DNA of 64,000 nucleotides from Rhizophagus irregularis (lineage: Eukaryota; Glomeromycota; Glomeromycetes; Glomerales; Glomeraceae), in contig NC_089429.1 in assembly GCF_026210795.1 (NCBI RefSeq), positions 3,224,001 through 3,288,000 on the forward strand, read 5' to 3'. This document shows positions 11,855 through 22,374 of the stretch, in pieces (the stretch's first letter is position 1; every line of letters begins with the position of its first letter). Under the pieces are notes generated by a model. It was given only the letters and a program-made list of their open reading frames with translations. It was not told where the DNA came from and made no database searches. A program made the translations under genes and the position numbers.

Positions 11855-13665
11855 AGTGTGTAAAACAGGATTCGTAGAATGGTCAACAAATACTCGATCA
11901 AGAACAATATGAGTATATGACGTCGAGTTCTTGATAAAGCAGACTCAATAAAAGTGGAAATATCATTGGTGAAGTTATCATTCCTAGCATCAATCTTGAC
12001 TTGAATGGATGAAACTTGAAATTCTTTTTCTTTAAGCAAAAGCAGGCTCGTAAGAGCAAAGTCATATTTTCTAATTTGCTAAGCAAATCAACGAAATCAT
12101 CAGTACGTCCTTCATAAAGAGAAGGAGGAAGAATTATGGGAACTGAAAAAGTACGACTATAAGTCGATAAAAGGTTATTAAGTCGTATAAAATATGATGA
12201 CCATTTGGATTCAAATTGTGAAGAATATAAAGCAAAAGTCTTATGAAGAAGACGAATAGATTTAGCCACTTTGGAAAGAAATCGATAAGATTGTGTTAAA
12301 GACTCTAAGTCTTTAGGCTTCTTTGAAGTATAAGTGTTGCCAACAGTAACCAATAGCAATTTAACTTTCGCAGCTCTAAGGATCCTAGAGTAAAGATATT
12401 CACATTTTTGATTAAGTGGCCAAGCGTCAAAACTAATTTGGTTAATTGAACATAAAACATCCAATTCATCAGCAAAGGTTGTCCATTGTTTAGCAGAAAC
12501 AGAGTCAAATTTAAAGACACGTCAAGTGTTACGATTCAATTGTCGAGCATGAGCAGATTTGATAGCATCTGTTAAAAGTGATGCGTCAAAATATGTGATG
12601 ATAGGATTATGCATGGTCAGAGATGTGCATATCATGTATACATGCCACCCAAATTATTTTGGACTGCCGTAATTATAAGTAAAATCCCAAATTCAATTAT
12701 GGCATCCCAAATTATTTTGGAACTTTACATAGTAAATTATATATAAACCGAATAAATTATGGCATCCCAAATTATAATTATGGCATCCCAAAATAATTTG
12801 GGCAGCATGTATAATATCATGTACATCAAAAATGAACACAGTCAACATATAACGGTGAAGAAGTGGGCAGGACCAAATGAAACCTATTAGTGTAATAGTA
12901 TCAAGGTGATGATAAGTGCCTAAAGTGGGAGATGAATTTAAAGGGGTACAATCTTCGTAATTATAAGAAAGTAAATAATAAAATAATCTATGAACACGAT
13001 TATTAGTGACCTGGGTTGTTGAAGAAAAATAGGATAAAATTTGTCCAAATTCATATTAAAATCACCACAAATAGCAATTATAGCATGATGAAAGTTTTGG
13101 GAAGCAGCCAAGGAGAGAAGTGAAATTAACTGATCAATAACTGCATTACCAAGTATAGGATCATTGGTAGGTGGGATATATACAACAAAAATTCGCAATT
13201 TAACATTGCCTTTAAAATATAAATCTACCGATAAAATATGTGAAGAGTGGAATTCATAAAATTGAACATGTGTGGCTAAAGAATTGTGAATGAACAAAGA
13301 AACACCACCAGAGGAACGGCCATGTTTGGTCGAGTCGAGATCAGAATGAAAAGAGGAATAATCTTTAATTCGTTTAGATAAAAATTTTATTATTTAGGAG
13401 ATAAATGGGTGTCAATGACACCAATAAAGGAAATATGTTGTTGAGTGAAAAATGAAGAAATTTGGTCGATCTTAAAAGCACCTTGACCAGGAGTTTTAAG
13501 ACCATTAACATTAAAAGAAGAAATGTTAAATGAGTTGGGAATGGGGGAGGTTAAAGAGGAAAAAGAAAATAACATATCAGATAAAGAATCGTTAAAAATA
13601 TCATTATAATCAATAGGGTTAGGGAGATTGCACACAAAGGTATCATATTCTATATTATTGTTCAT
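11855..13665 (-). pseudogene. LINE-C ORF2 fragment: APE-type endonuclease and linker
   Basis: The minus strand starts MNNNIEYDTF at 13665. It shows the endonuclease entry motif FNVNGL, the IDTHLSPK stretch, and further on the GDFN motif (ICGDFNMNLDKF) near 13040. APE-like endonucleases of LINEs nick the target for target-primed reverse transcription. After the MITE at 12637-12813 the linker continues (about 12620-11898, YFDASLL...SVSAKQWTTFADELD...). It aligns with the region between endonuclease and RT in LINE-A and LINE-B and ends in IESALSRTRRHI. Several stops and frame changes are present, and the RT palm is missing at the left edge. Confidence 0.75.
12637..12813. mobile_element. TATACATGC-family MITE, copy 2
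   Basis: Ends tatacatgccacccaaatt and inverse ggcagcatgtata are flanked by a perfect 8-bp duplication atatcatg (12629-12636, 12814-12821). It is full length, 177 bp, and gives the intact form of the copy interrupted at 889-2272. It sits in the LINE-C ORF2 linker. Confidence 0.87.
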
Positions 13666-13699
13666 TATTAATGCACCATAATAAAAATTACAGGGTGAA

Positions 13700-16600
13700 A
13701 AGGGAGGTTAACAAATTAATCAGACGAAGTCTTATTGACTAGGTCTGAAGAAGAGCCACCAAAAATGGAGCTAATAAATCTTTCAATAGAGCCAGATAAA
13801 TGATCAAATTTGTTATCTAAAGATCGTTAAAAAGAATAAATTTCAGCACGTTCTTTATTAATAGTAGCTTCATCAGCAGTTTCAGGAATGAGAGAGGAAG
13901 GATTGTTGAAGCAGGAAGCAGGGACCATTGGAGGAGGGAGAGCCGGGCTGGAAAAGGACCTAGTTGAAGTGGGTGGGTTAGATTGTGTTATATAAGGGGG
14001 GTACTTTGGTGATTATCAACTAGCATGTGTGAAAAATTATTTGGATCAGGTGTGAGAACATCGTCTTACTTATGTCCAAAAACTCAAAGTTCTAGCCGAG
14101 ACATTCTTTGGTCAGCTAATTCAAGAGCATGTATTCTAGCATAGACACTAGCCATATCGTCTTGAAGGCTTTTAAGCATTGAAAGGATCTCTTGAATTTG
14201 GGAGCAATTGGGATTGACCAATGGGGTTTGTGGCCAGATGAGTTAGATGCAAAGGTATTATGGTGCTGAAAAGTAGAAAAGGAGACTGAACGGTCTTTGC
14301 CTTTATGCTCATTAGATCGAGGTCATTGAGCAGATTGATTAGGATTAGTTAGATTAGCAGAATTGGGCGAGGAGGTATTGTTGATATTATTATTATTCTG
14401 TCCAGTATTATTAGCCGAATGGTTACGCTGTCAAGAACTAGAATGATCTTTGGACTGAGAACAGGAGCGTTGTCTACTGTGATTAGCAGAAGAGTAGGAC
14501 CCAGAAAATACTTATATATGTAAGGTCCCAAAAATATTTTTTATTAGTAGCTCTAAGCATAGGTTTTTACTATAATCGCTAAGCATTGTTGATATCTAAC
14601 CTTAAAAATTATATAAAAATAAGCAAATCAATCTTCTAACCTAATTAAATTTTTATTATAACACATATAATTTATAAAATATATTTATTAATAATTAATA
14701 TATTTTATTAAATCTAATTTTAAATATGTTGTGAAGCTAAACTAAACATAATATACAAGTAGATTAACAATATTCAATTAATAAAGTTAATAAACAGTAA
14801 AAGAAAAATTCAAAATTAATACTATTACAAAAAATGTAAATTTCTCCATAAGTATTATACTTACACCCATAAAAATTAATATGTGGGTAGTTTCGAACTT
14901 GTTAAACAATTTTCAATTAATTTAGAAAGTCGATTTCATTTGACCAAAGAGGTGTAATTACGCTCTGAAGTTGTAAACGGAGAAATGAAAAATTCGGAAG
15001 TTAGTACCGTTATGAAAAATGCACTTTTCTCCATAAGTATTATACCCACACTCATGAAAATTAATATATAAGTAGTTTCGACCTTGCTGAACAACTTTCA
15101 ATTAATTTAGAAAGTCGATTTCATTTGACTGAAGTGGTGTAATTACGCTCTGAAGTTATAAACGAAAAAGTGAAAAATTTAAAAGTTATTACTGTTAAAA
15201 AAAATATGCTTTTCTATATAAATATCATACTTAGCCTTATGAAAATTAAAATACAAGTAGATTTAACTTGCTGAACAAACTTATTTAAGCATAAAAGATA
15301 ATTTGATATAACCAAAGTGGTGAGTATTGAAATTATATTTTAAAGTAAAACATATTTATAGTAATTTTATTTAATAAAATAAACATGTATAATATATTAA
15401 AAATAATACACTGAGTTTAATAAAAATTAAAAAGATACTATTGACAGACAATTAATAAAACATTGAAAAAAAAAAATGAAATTTCATCAAAAAAAAATTT
15501 TTGTTTATGTATTTATATAAAATTGTGAAATGTAATACAAAATTAATACTCACCGTTAGTGAAAATAAAATAAAAATTAATTATAAATTCAATATATAAT
15601 ATTTTAAAAAGCTATATAAATATGAAAAATAAGCAACTAAAAACTCTTAGTATTTTAAAATAATACCAAAAATATGCAATTTAATTATTTTACATAGTAT
15701 AAAATTTTCTTAAAATTAAGCATTATAAAATTCTTACATCATAAAACTTTACTATGTTGGCTAAGCATCTTGGTACAGTACATATATAAGCATTTTCTAG
15801 GGTACTAGAAGAGTTATTATTATTAGATTGCCCAATATTGAAGCGTTCTTTTAAGTATGCAACAGGGTTACGAGTACAGAAACTGCCTCTAGAGTAGTTC
15901 AATGGGCATGCAGTGAGGGCGCAACCGAGTTTGCCGCATCTATGACAAAGCTTGTTGGTATTTTCTGGGAATTCCCATTGGAGTTTACGACCTTGTAAGA
16001 CAATTGATTGTTCCATCACAGAGTCCATCATTTGTTGTGATTTAAAAGTGATGTAAGCCCATCTTTTAGGTTTATAAGCAAGCCATCTAAAACCCAAAGA
16101 AAAAAAATAAATGAATGTTAGCTGTTATGAATGAAGTTGAAGGAAAAATTCCCACATAATTAGGGTTGGATTGGTCCTAGCGAAGACCGGTCCTGCATCG
16201 GTCCCAATTGAGGGATGGGGAATATTAACGGCCATAGCACCAATTTCTCGTACCAAGGGCGTTAAATGTACATCTTTGGTGTTGGGAGAGAGCTGAGACA
16301 AAACAGCGACAAATTCACATCATGATTTCTTTTGATCGAGGATAAAAGAACATGGCGTAATGCGTAAACAAGTGGAATAACAATAAATTGCCCACTGCTT
16401 GTCAATAAAATGCCAGATGGAGAAAACGTCATCGTAAACAATACGAGCTTATTGGACTTTAGCATTAGTATGTGTATGAAGGCAACAGGATTGTATTTTG
16501 CCATATTTTTTGAAAAGAACAGTAACATTATCTTTCTTGATAAAAAATGGGATATCAGTGACTTGGATAGTATGGAGATCTTTATCAGTTTGGAGTTGCT

Positions 16601-17317
16601 GTGGGTTGTGTAGGAAAAACTGGAGATCAGCAAGATTATCATATCAGAGAGAAAAGTAGGCATCACGTTCTTTGATCGAATTAAAGTGGATAACCAATCT
16701 TTTAAGGTAACCAGAACCAGAGATGCGGGCACAGCTAGTATATGAATGGTAAGTTTCCAAAAGGAGGTTGTTGACAGCGTTAATCATAGCTCGATTGGTA
16801 GGATATTTTTTAACAAATTCAGGGGAAGCATTAAGCGCCACAGCAGCCTGATAATCACACCTAAGAATGGTAATAGTGGACATGTCAAGGAGAGGAGGAG
16901 AAGTATCATTGGTGTTCATAATATTCTTATTAGGAGACGCGTTTAGAAGTGAAGTTTCTTTGTCCTTTGGAGCATGCATGGATGCGTTAGTATCAGACAT
17001 AATAGAACCAGACGCAGAAGGCGCAGCAGTATCTTTGGGAGGAGGAGATGAAAAATTGTCAGTATTATTTGTTGAGGAGGAGTAGTATTGCTTCCTCCAG
17101 CATCAGCCGCTGAGTTAGCGATGAAGTCTTCTTCCATGGAATTTTCAGAAAGCGTACGGGTACATTTGGAAGGGTTGTTTTTATTGTTTGTTTGTTTGAT
17201 ATCAGAGTTTGAAACATCGGAGCCAGAATCTTTGTTATTATTGTTTCATTTGTCTTTGCGCTTAGCAGGCCTCTTTTGGTTGCTGCCAGCTTTATTAGTA
17301 CTTTTATTAGTCATAGT
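13700..17317 (-). pseudogene. LINE-C ORF1: RRM-like RNA-binding protein with zinc knuckle, broken
   Basis: The minus strand begins MTNKSTNKAGSNQKRPAK at 17317, close to the LINE-B start MTNRRNNKASG. Recognisable in order are a low-complexity N-terminus, an RRM-like fold around 16590-16450 (VTDIPFF...LFKKYGKI), a second folded unit near 16050, and a zinc knuckle at about 15965-15925 (CHRCGKLGCALTAC). After the insertion 14500-15801 come an Asn/Ser-rich tail and a predicted coiled coil (QEILSMLKSLQDDMASVYAR) near 14200. Several stops and frameshifts make it non-functional. ORF1 proteins of this type bind LINE RNA. Confidence 0.7.
14500..15801. mobile_element. 1.3 kb TIR element with CCCAGAAAAT ends, holding satellite units
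   Basis: Left end cccagaaaatacttatatat and the reverse-complemented right end cctagaaaatgcttatatat match at most positions. Flanking triplets are gga and gta, an imperfect 3-bp duplication. It splits LINE-C ORF1 in its Asn/Ser-rich tail. The interior contains about two and a half units (14860-15330) of the ~180-bp satellite also found at 27.7 kb and 39.9 kb. No ORF is present. The C-rich start and 3-bp target size resemble the 39022-44459 element; superfamily unknown. Confidence 0.65.
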
Positions 17318-17378
17318 AGTAGAATATAAGGTTGTGTTAGTACGAAGAGATAAAAATTTCTTCCGCGAAATTTTTGAC

Positions 17379-17652
17379 AAGTCACACTTTTAGCAGATTG
17401 GCCCATTTTTTAGGATCCAAAAAATCATTTTTTGTAAATATCTCAGCATCTAGTGGTCCAATTTAGATGAACTTTTTTTAAATTGTAGAGCTAAATGAAG
17501 GTTACAAAATAAAAAATAGTTCATTAAAATTGAATCACTGGATGCTGAGATATTTACAAATAATGATTTTTTGAATTTCAGCAAAAAGAGGTGTTTTGGG
17601 CCAAAAGTCCATTATAATCTTTATATTAGATATCCAGGGTCCTCAAAAAACC
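17379..17652. mobile_element. Partial copy of the gaccccggatatct MITE
   Basis: This is the inverse orientation of the MITE at 8939-9234, with the same palindromic core (atctcagcatct...tccaattt, ttcattaaaattga). Its right end is intact (tagatatccagggtcct). Its left end is truncated at gacaagtcac, so the outer inverted repeat is lost. It lies at the 5' edge of LINE-C. Confidence 0.7.
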
Positions 17653-18660
17653 TGTAGACCTACAAAAATAAGAAGAGAAACGTTAGTAAACGTTTCTTAA
17701 AAAAAAATTAAAAAATAAAGTTTCATAACATCAAGTTTCGCAATAGATGTTGCGAAACTTACCATTCTACCCAAAGTCCAATACCTGCAAAAAGAAAAAG
17801 AAAGAAATGTTAGTATTGTTTCTTTAAAAATAAAAAAATTAAAGATTTTGAAGTTTTACCTTCAAAATCCCGTTTAGAAAACAATCAGGAATCTGTAGGC
17901 CTAAAAAAGAAAGAAAAATGAAACGTTAATCACGTTTCGTATAAATTTTTTTAAAAAAAATAATTTAAAAAAAAACAAAAAATCGAAATGTTAGATATGT
18001 TTTGTTAAAGATAAACAAAATCAAAAAAACTTTGAAGATTTACCTTCAAAATTTCTGTCCATGAGCCATCTGAAAGCTGCAGTTCTAAAAAAAACAAAAA
18101 ATTGAAACGTTAGATACTGACATTTTGTTAAAGACAAACAATTAAAAATTTTGAAGGTTTACCTTCAAAATTTCCGTCCATGAGCCATCCAGAAAGCCAC
18201 AGTCCTAAAAAAAATAAAAAATTGAAATGTTAGATACGTTTCGTTAAAATAAACTACTAAAGTTAAAAAATTTAAAAAAATTTTGTTGTTTACCTTCAAA
18301 ATTCCATCTGTGAGAAAGTAATTCAATAAAAATTAAATTAAAAAAAAAATTCTGAAATATTTAAAAATATTTCGATAAAAAAAAGTAAATTAAAAAAAAT
18401 GAATCAAAATGTTAATAAACACTTTGATAAAGAAAGAAAAAAAAAGTAAATCAAAACGTTTAAAAATGTTTTGATAGAAAATTAAAAAAATATTAAAAAA
18501 TCAGAATGTCAATAAACGTTCTGATATAAAAATTAAAAAAAAAACATTTCAAAAAAAATAAAAAAGAAAATTTTGAAACGTCAGGTATAGAAACGGTTTG
18601 ACAATAAAATTAAAACGAAATGTAAGTAAACGTTTCGTTGAAAAAGTAGTTTTTTTTTAA
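17653..18660. repeat. Tandem A-rich repeat array with (t)gaaacgttag(t)aaacgtttc words
   Basis: Units of roughly 115-125 bp recur at 17770-18310 (ttaccttcaaaatttccgtcc, atgagccatc, gaaacgttaga). Beyond 18310 they decay to shorter A-rich repeats. Each unit has a small inverted pair of the form aacgttagtaaacgtt. A similar array lies inside the DNA transposon at 48880-49500. It is non-coding. Confidence 0.65.
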
Positions 18661-18890
18661 CGAAAAAATGAAAACATTACCTAACGTTTCATTATATAAC
18701 TATAAAAAAACTAAACATAGTTAAATTATTAATATTATAATTTAATTATTAGTATTTGTATTAATTTTTATGTTTTATATAAATTTTTAATTAAAATTAA
18801 CATTTTATGAAGTTATTTGTAAATTTTAAATATTTATTATATTTATTATTGTATAAAATTGATCTGTCATGACATTTGTATTATGTGGTA
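18661..18890. other. AT-rich spacer without recognised features
   Basis: Almost pure A/T sequence between the tandem array and the second MULE relic. I see nothing in it. Confidence 0.5.
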
Positions 18891-19079
18891 AGATCAAATA
18901 AATGATCAGCAAATGATTGGCAAATTAGTGATAAAATAGAGATATTCGCTATACTCTATAGAATTGCTTATAGAATCACAACTATCTTGTACTGATAACT
19001 TAAATACAACTAGCTATCAATATAAACTCTGTATAGGTGATAATTTTAATGATTGATTATCTGTTGATTTGTTCATGCA

Positions 19080-19323
19080 TAAGGTTGCTTGCCGAAACCT
19101 AGGGGTTTAGACAAGATGGCGTTTCGCCGAAAAGCGAAATTCTGCTGAAACTATATTAAAGTTATATTAAAAAACTGGCGAAACTTTGGAGAAAGGCGAA
19201 ACTGCCAAAACTTATTATAAATGCCGAAACTGCCGAAACTCTGCTGAAACTATAATAAATCTATAGTAAAATTTTGACAAAACTAATCGTAGGATTTTGA
19301 AGAGGTTTAGACAAGCAACCTTA
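19080..19323. mobile_element. TAAGGTTGC-family MITE, copy 2
   Basis: Ends taaggttgcttgcc and ggcaagcaacctta are perfect inverses flanked by a perfect 8-bp duplication ttcatgca (19072-19079, 19324-19331). It splits the FAR1 domain of the MULE relic, and removing it with one duplication copy rejoins the frame (SVDLFMHKYCREKG). Confidence 0.88.
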
Positions 19324-19912
19324 TTCATGCATAAATATTGTCGGGAAAAAGGCTTTGAATGTCAAATTTTTTGAAATGATAAAGATTCAAATGGCTATTC
19401 TATTATTAGATGCAAATTTTTTTATTGTTCTTTAAGTAGAACTTATAAAGTTTGTAAAGTTATTAATCAGAATTTGCATCATCAATGGAATTCTAATAAA
19501 TTTAACTGTGTATGGCATCATAACTTTACGTTGCCAAAATCAAAAAATCAAATAAGATGTACAACATTAGTGAATGTACATAATCATGAGTTAGTAAATT
19601 CAACTCAAATAGTTTTTTATAGATTGTAAAGTTACACCTATCATACAATTAAAAATTTTCAAAAAAAAAATATCTTTAACATGTTTTCATAGACAAGATG
19701 TCTATAATTCAATTTATAAATTGTGTGAAAATTGTAAAAATAATGAAAAACTTGATTCAGGCTCATTATTTAATGCTCTTTTTAAAAAAATAATGGAAAA
19801 TCTATATTAGAAGGTTTTTATTTAACATTCAGGTAATAAGCATCATTTATTTGGTATATTTTAGATGTCTTCAGAACTCAGAAATATATATACAGGAGTA
19901 GGTACACAGATA

Positions 19913-21244
19913 CACTACCCTCCAAAAAGTATCCGGTCAAGCTCTTTTCGATTTTCTCAAAATTGAATATATAAATTATCATTTTTTTTAAAAAAACCAA
20001 TTCTCCTGATTCTCAAGATTAAAATGGATGTATTTTTATTGTGTTATGATGCATGTACTGGATTTGGCGATTAAAACAAATAATAACACCTCAATTTTGC
20101 CAACAACGATCTTTACTTTTTTTGTTCACTATACCACTTGGCTATTTTAAAATGGAAAAAACTCGTGAGTTGAGTGAGTTTGAACGTGGGCAAATTATTG
20201 GCCTCTGGAAAAAAGAAAGAACTCATGAAGCTATCAGTCATGTCCTAAAAATTCCAAAAAGTACCATTACAGACACAATTGTCTGATACAAAAATTTTAA
20301 TACTGGATTAACAACTAAAAGAACTGGAAGACCATGTTCCATGAATAATAATGATTGTCGTAAACTTTTGAAAATTATTAAAAAGAATAATAAACTTTCT
20401 TTGGGTGAAATTCAGCAGAAATTTCATAGTTCACAGGATAAACAGATTTCAGCTAACACTATTCGTAAAAACCTTCATCAAATGCAAATTTATTCCCGGG
20501 TTGCTGTGCCGAAACCACTTCTTACAGAGTCTCAACGTGAAAAACGGTTGTCATGGTGCATAGAACGGCAAAGTTGGTCTGTGCAATAATGGAAAACTAT
20601 CATCTGGAGTGACGAATCCAGATTTACACTTTTTCAAAATGATGGTCCTAGTCATGTTTGGCAAAAAAATAGAACCCGATACAATATCGAAAATTTGACT
20701 CCTACAGTTAAACACGGTGGTGGTAGTATTATGATGTGGGGATGCTTTTCAGGAAAAGGACTGGGACTATTGGTAAAAGTAGACGGTAAAATGAATAGGT
20801 TAGATTATATTGATATTTTAGAAAAAAATTTACTGCCATTCATTCAATCAAAACATCACAGGCAACGGTACGCATTTCAGGATGACAATGGTCTGGTTCA
20901 TACTGCAAGAGATGTTAAAAATTAAATTGTACAGAAAAAGATTAAGATTCTTCCAGATTGGCCTTCCCAATTCCCGGATCTTAATCCTATTGAACATTTG
21001 TGGCATGAACTTGAATGAAGACTTCAAAAATGATCTGCACATCCAAAGAATTTTGTGAACTTGAAGAAGCATTGCAAGATGAGTGGGAAAGAATCCCACC
21101 CGAAACTTACATTAATTTAATTGAGAGCATGCCACGTCGAATTGAAGCATGCATTAAAAACAATGGATGGCTAACTAAATACTAATTATTATTAATAAAA
21201 ATATAATCTTTATTATTTGACTGGATACTTTTGGGAGGGTAGTG
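19913..21244 (+). mobile_element. Tc1/mariner transposon, 1332 bp
   Basis: Inverted ends cactaccctccaaaaagtat and its inverse (right end with one substitution) are flanked by TA on both sides (19911-19912, 21245-21246). Length and single-ORF layout are usual for the family. The transposase inside is inactivated. Confidence 0.9.
20152..21185 (+). pseudogene. Tc1-type transposase (DD34E-like), inactivated
   Basis: The translation starts MEKTRELSEFERGQIIGL, a paired helix-turn-helix region. A GRP linker (KRTGRPC) follows, then the catalytic domain with IWSDESRF (first Asp), QDDNGLVH (second Asp) and [13 protein letters not shown] (Glu). The protein would excise and integrate the element at TA dinucleotides. 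Stops interrupt it at about 20284, 20587, 20923, 21016 and 21031, and a frame change follows in the C-terminal tail. Most stops are TGA or TAA where family members carry Trp, Arg or Gln, in keeping with C-to-T or G-to-A decay. Start chosen at the Met preceding the conserved EFERGQI motif. Confidence 0.9.
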
Positions 21245-22190
21245 TACATTGTCATTATAGTAGAATTAGATAGAGTAAAGTTTTAATTTGCGTACAATTT
21301 TAGAATTTTTCATCTATAGTTAGGTTATCAAGATTGCGTATTTTTTATCAAAATTTTTATATGTAAAAAATTAGTTTGCATATTTTTGGTCTAAATTTGA
21401 CTGATCTTATATATATAATATATTTACTGTACGTATTTATTTAATCAATTGCATTGTAATATTTAGTATTAATTGAAAGAAATTTTTAAGGGTTAAAAAA
21501 AGACCCTGAATAATACTAATATAGGTAGGAGCTGAAGATGCGTCATCATCTTAGTAGCTATCAATATGTTAAAATTTGGGAATACGTATAATTATCAAAA
21601 ATTATTTGATTTTGCATAATTTTGATTGGATTTTAGAATGGTAAGATGTTGGATTTGCTTATTTTTGGTACATTTTTAGAAATAAGTTTCCTTTTTTTGT
21701 AATAATTTAATTTTATTAATGATCATAAAATAAATTTTTTTTCAAAAAAAATCTTTTCTGTATTACATATATAATATTTTATTGGAAATAATATGGTAAA
21801 TAAAGAGTAATTGGCTCATATTATTAATGCAAATCAAATTAAACTGCAGATATGAAGAAATTATTTAAATAGTCATGTAGTATGTTCAGAATATAAAACA
21901 GACGAAGACAAAGAATAATTTGATACAATTAATAAAAGAGCAATTAAAATTTTAAAAACTGACTTAAAGTTAAAGAATTAAAATGTGCATTTTGTAATAA
22001 TTTTAGGGGTTAGAAGTTATAAATGCGTACTGATCATAGTTAAAAGTGCTGCATATAGCTAATAGTAAATTTTTTTTTCTGGACCTTACCTATATCAGTA
22101 TTGTTCAGCAGGGTCCTGTTATAAAAAGTAAAATTTTAGAAAAATATAGTAAATTTTATTTTTTTACATTAGTATTTAGTTTTATAAATA

Positions 22191-22374
22191 CAGTCAAACC
22201 TTCATATAACGATATGTCGGGACATATATGAAATTTTTAGAAAATATTGTTATATCAAAGTTATACCGATATTTATATGTCCTTACATATAGTCAGAAAA
22301 TAAAATTTTATCAGTATATCAAGTTTTTAATAGTATATTGATATATCGAATATTGGTATATCGAGGTTAGACTG
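22191..22374. mobile_element. 184-bp pogo-like MITE
   Basis: Ends cagtcaaaccttcatataac and inverse cagtctaacctcgatatacc are flanked by TA (22189-22190, 22375-22376). The CAGTCAAACCTC-type ends with ATAACG/ATATCGA words are characteristic of pogo-like elements. Non-coding. Confidence 0.82.

Larger units (their letters stand above)
11855..17378 (-). mobile_element. LINE-C: truncated non-LTR retrotransposon, RT and RNase H missing
   Basis: ORF1 and the first part of ORF2 are recognisable on the minus strand, in the same order as in LINE-A and LINE-B but more diverged. It stops at the hAT-like element ending at 11854, so the reverse transcriptase is absent. It carries the MITE at 12637-12813 and the TIR element at 14500-15801. 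The 5' edge is set where a partial MITE begins at 17379. Confidence 0.75.
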
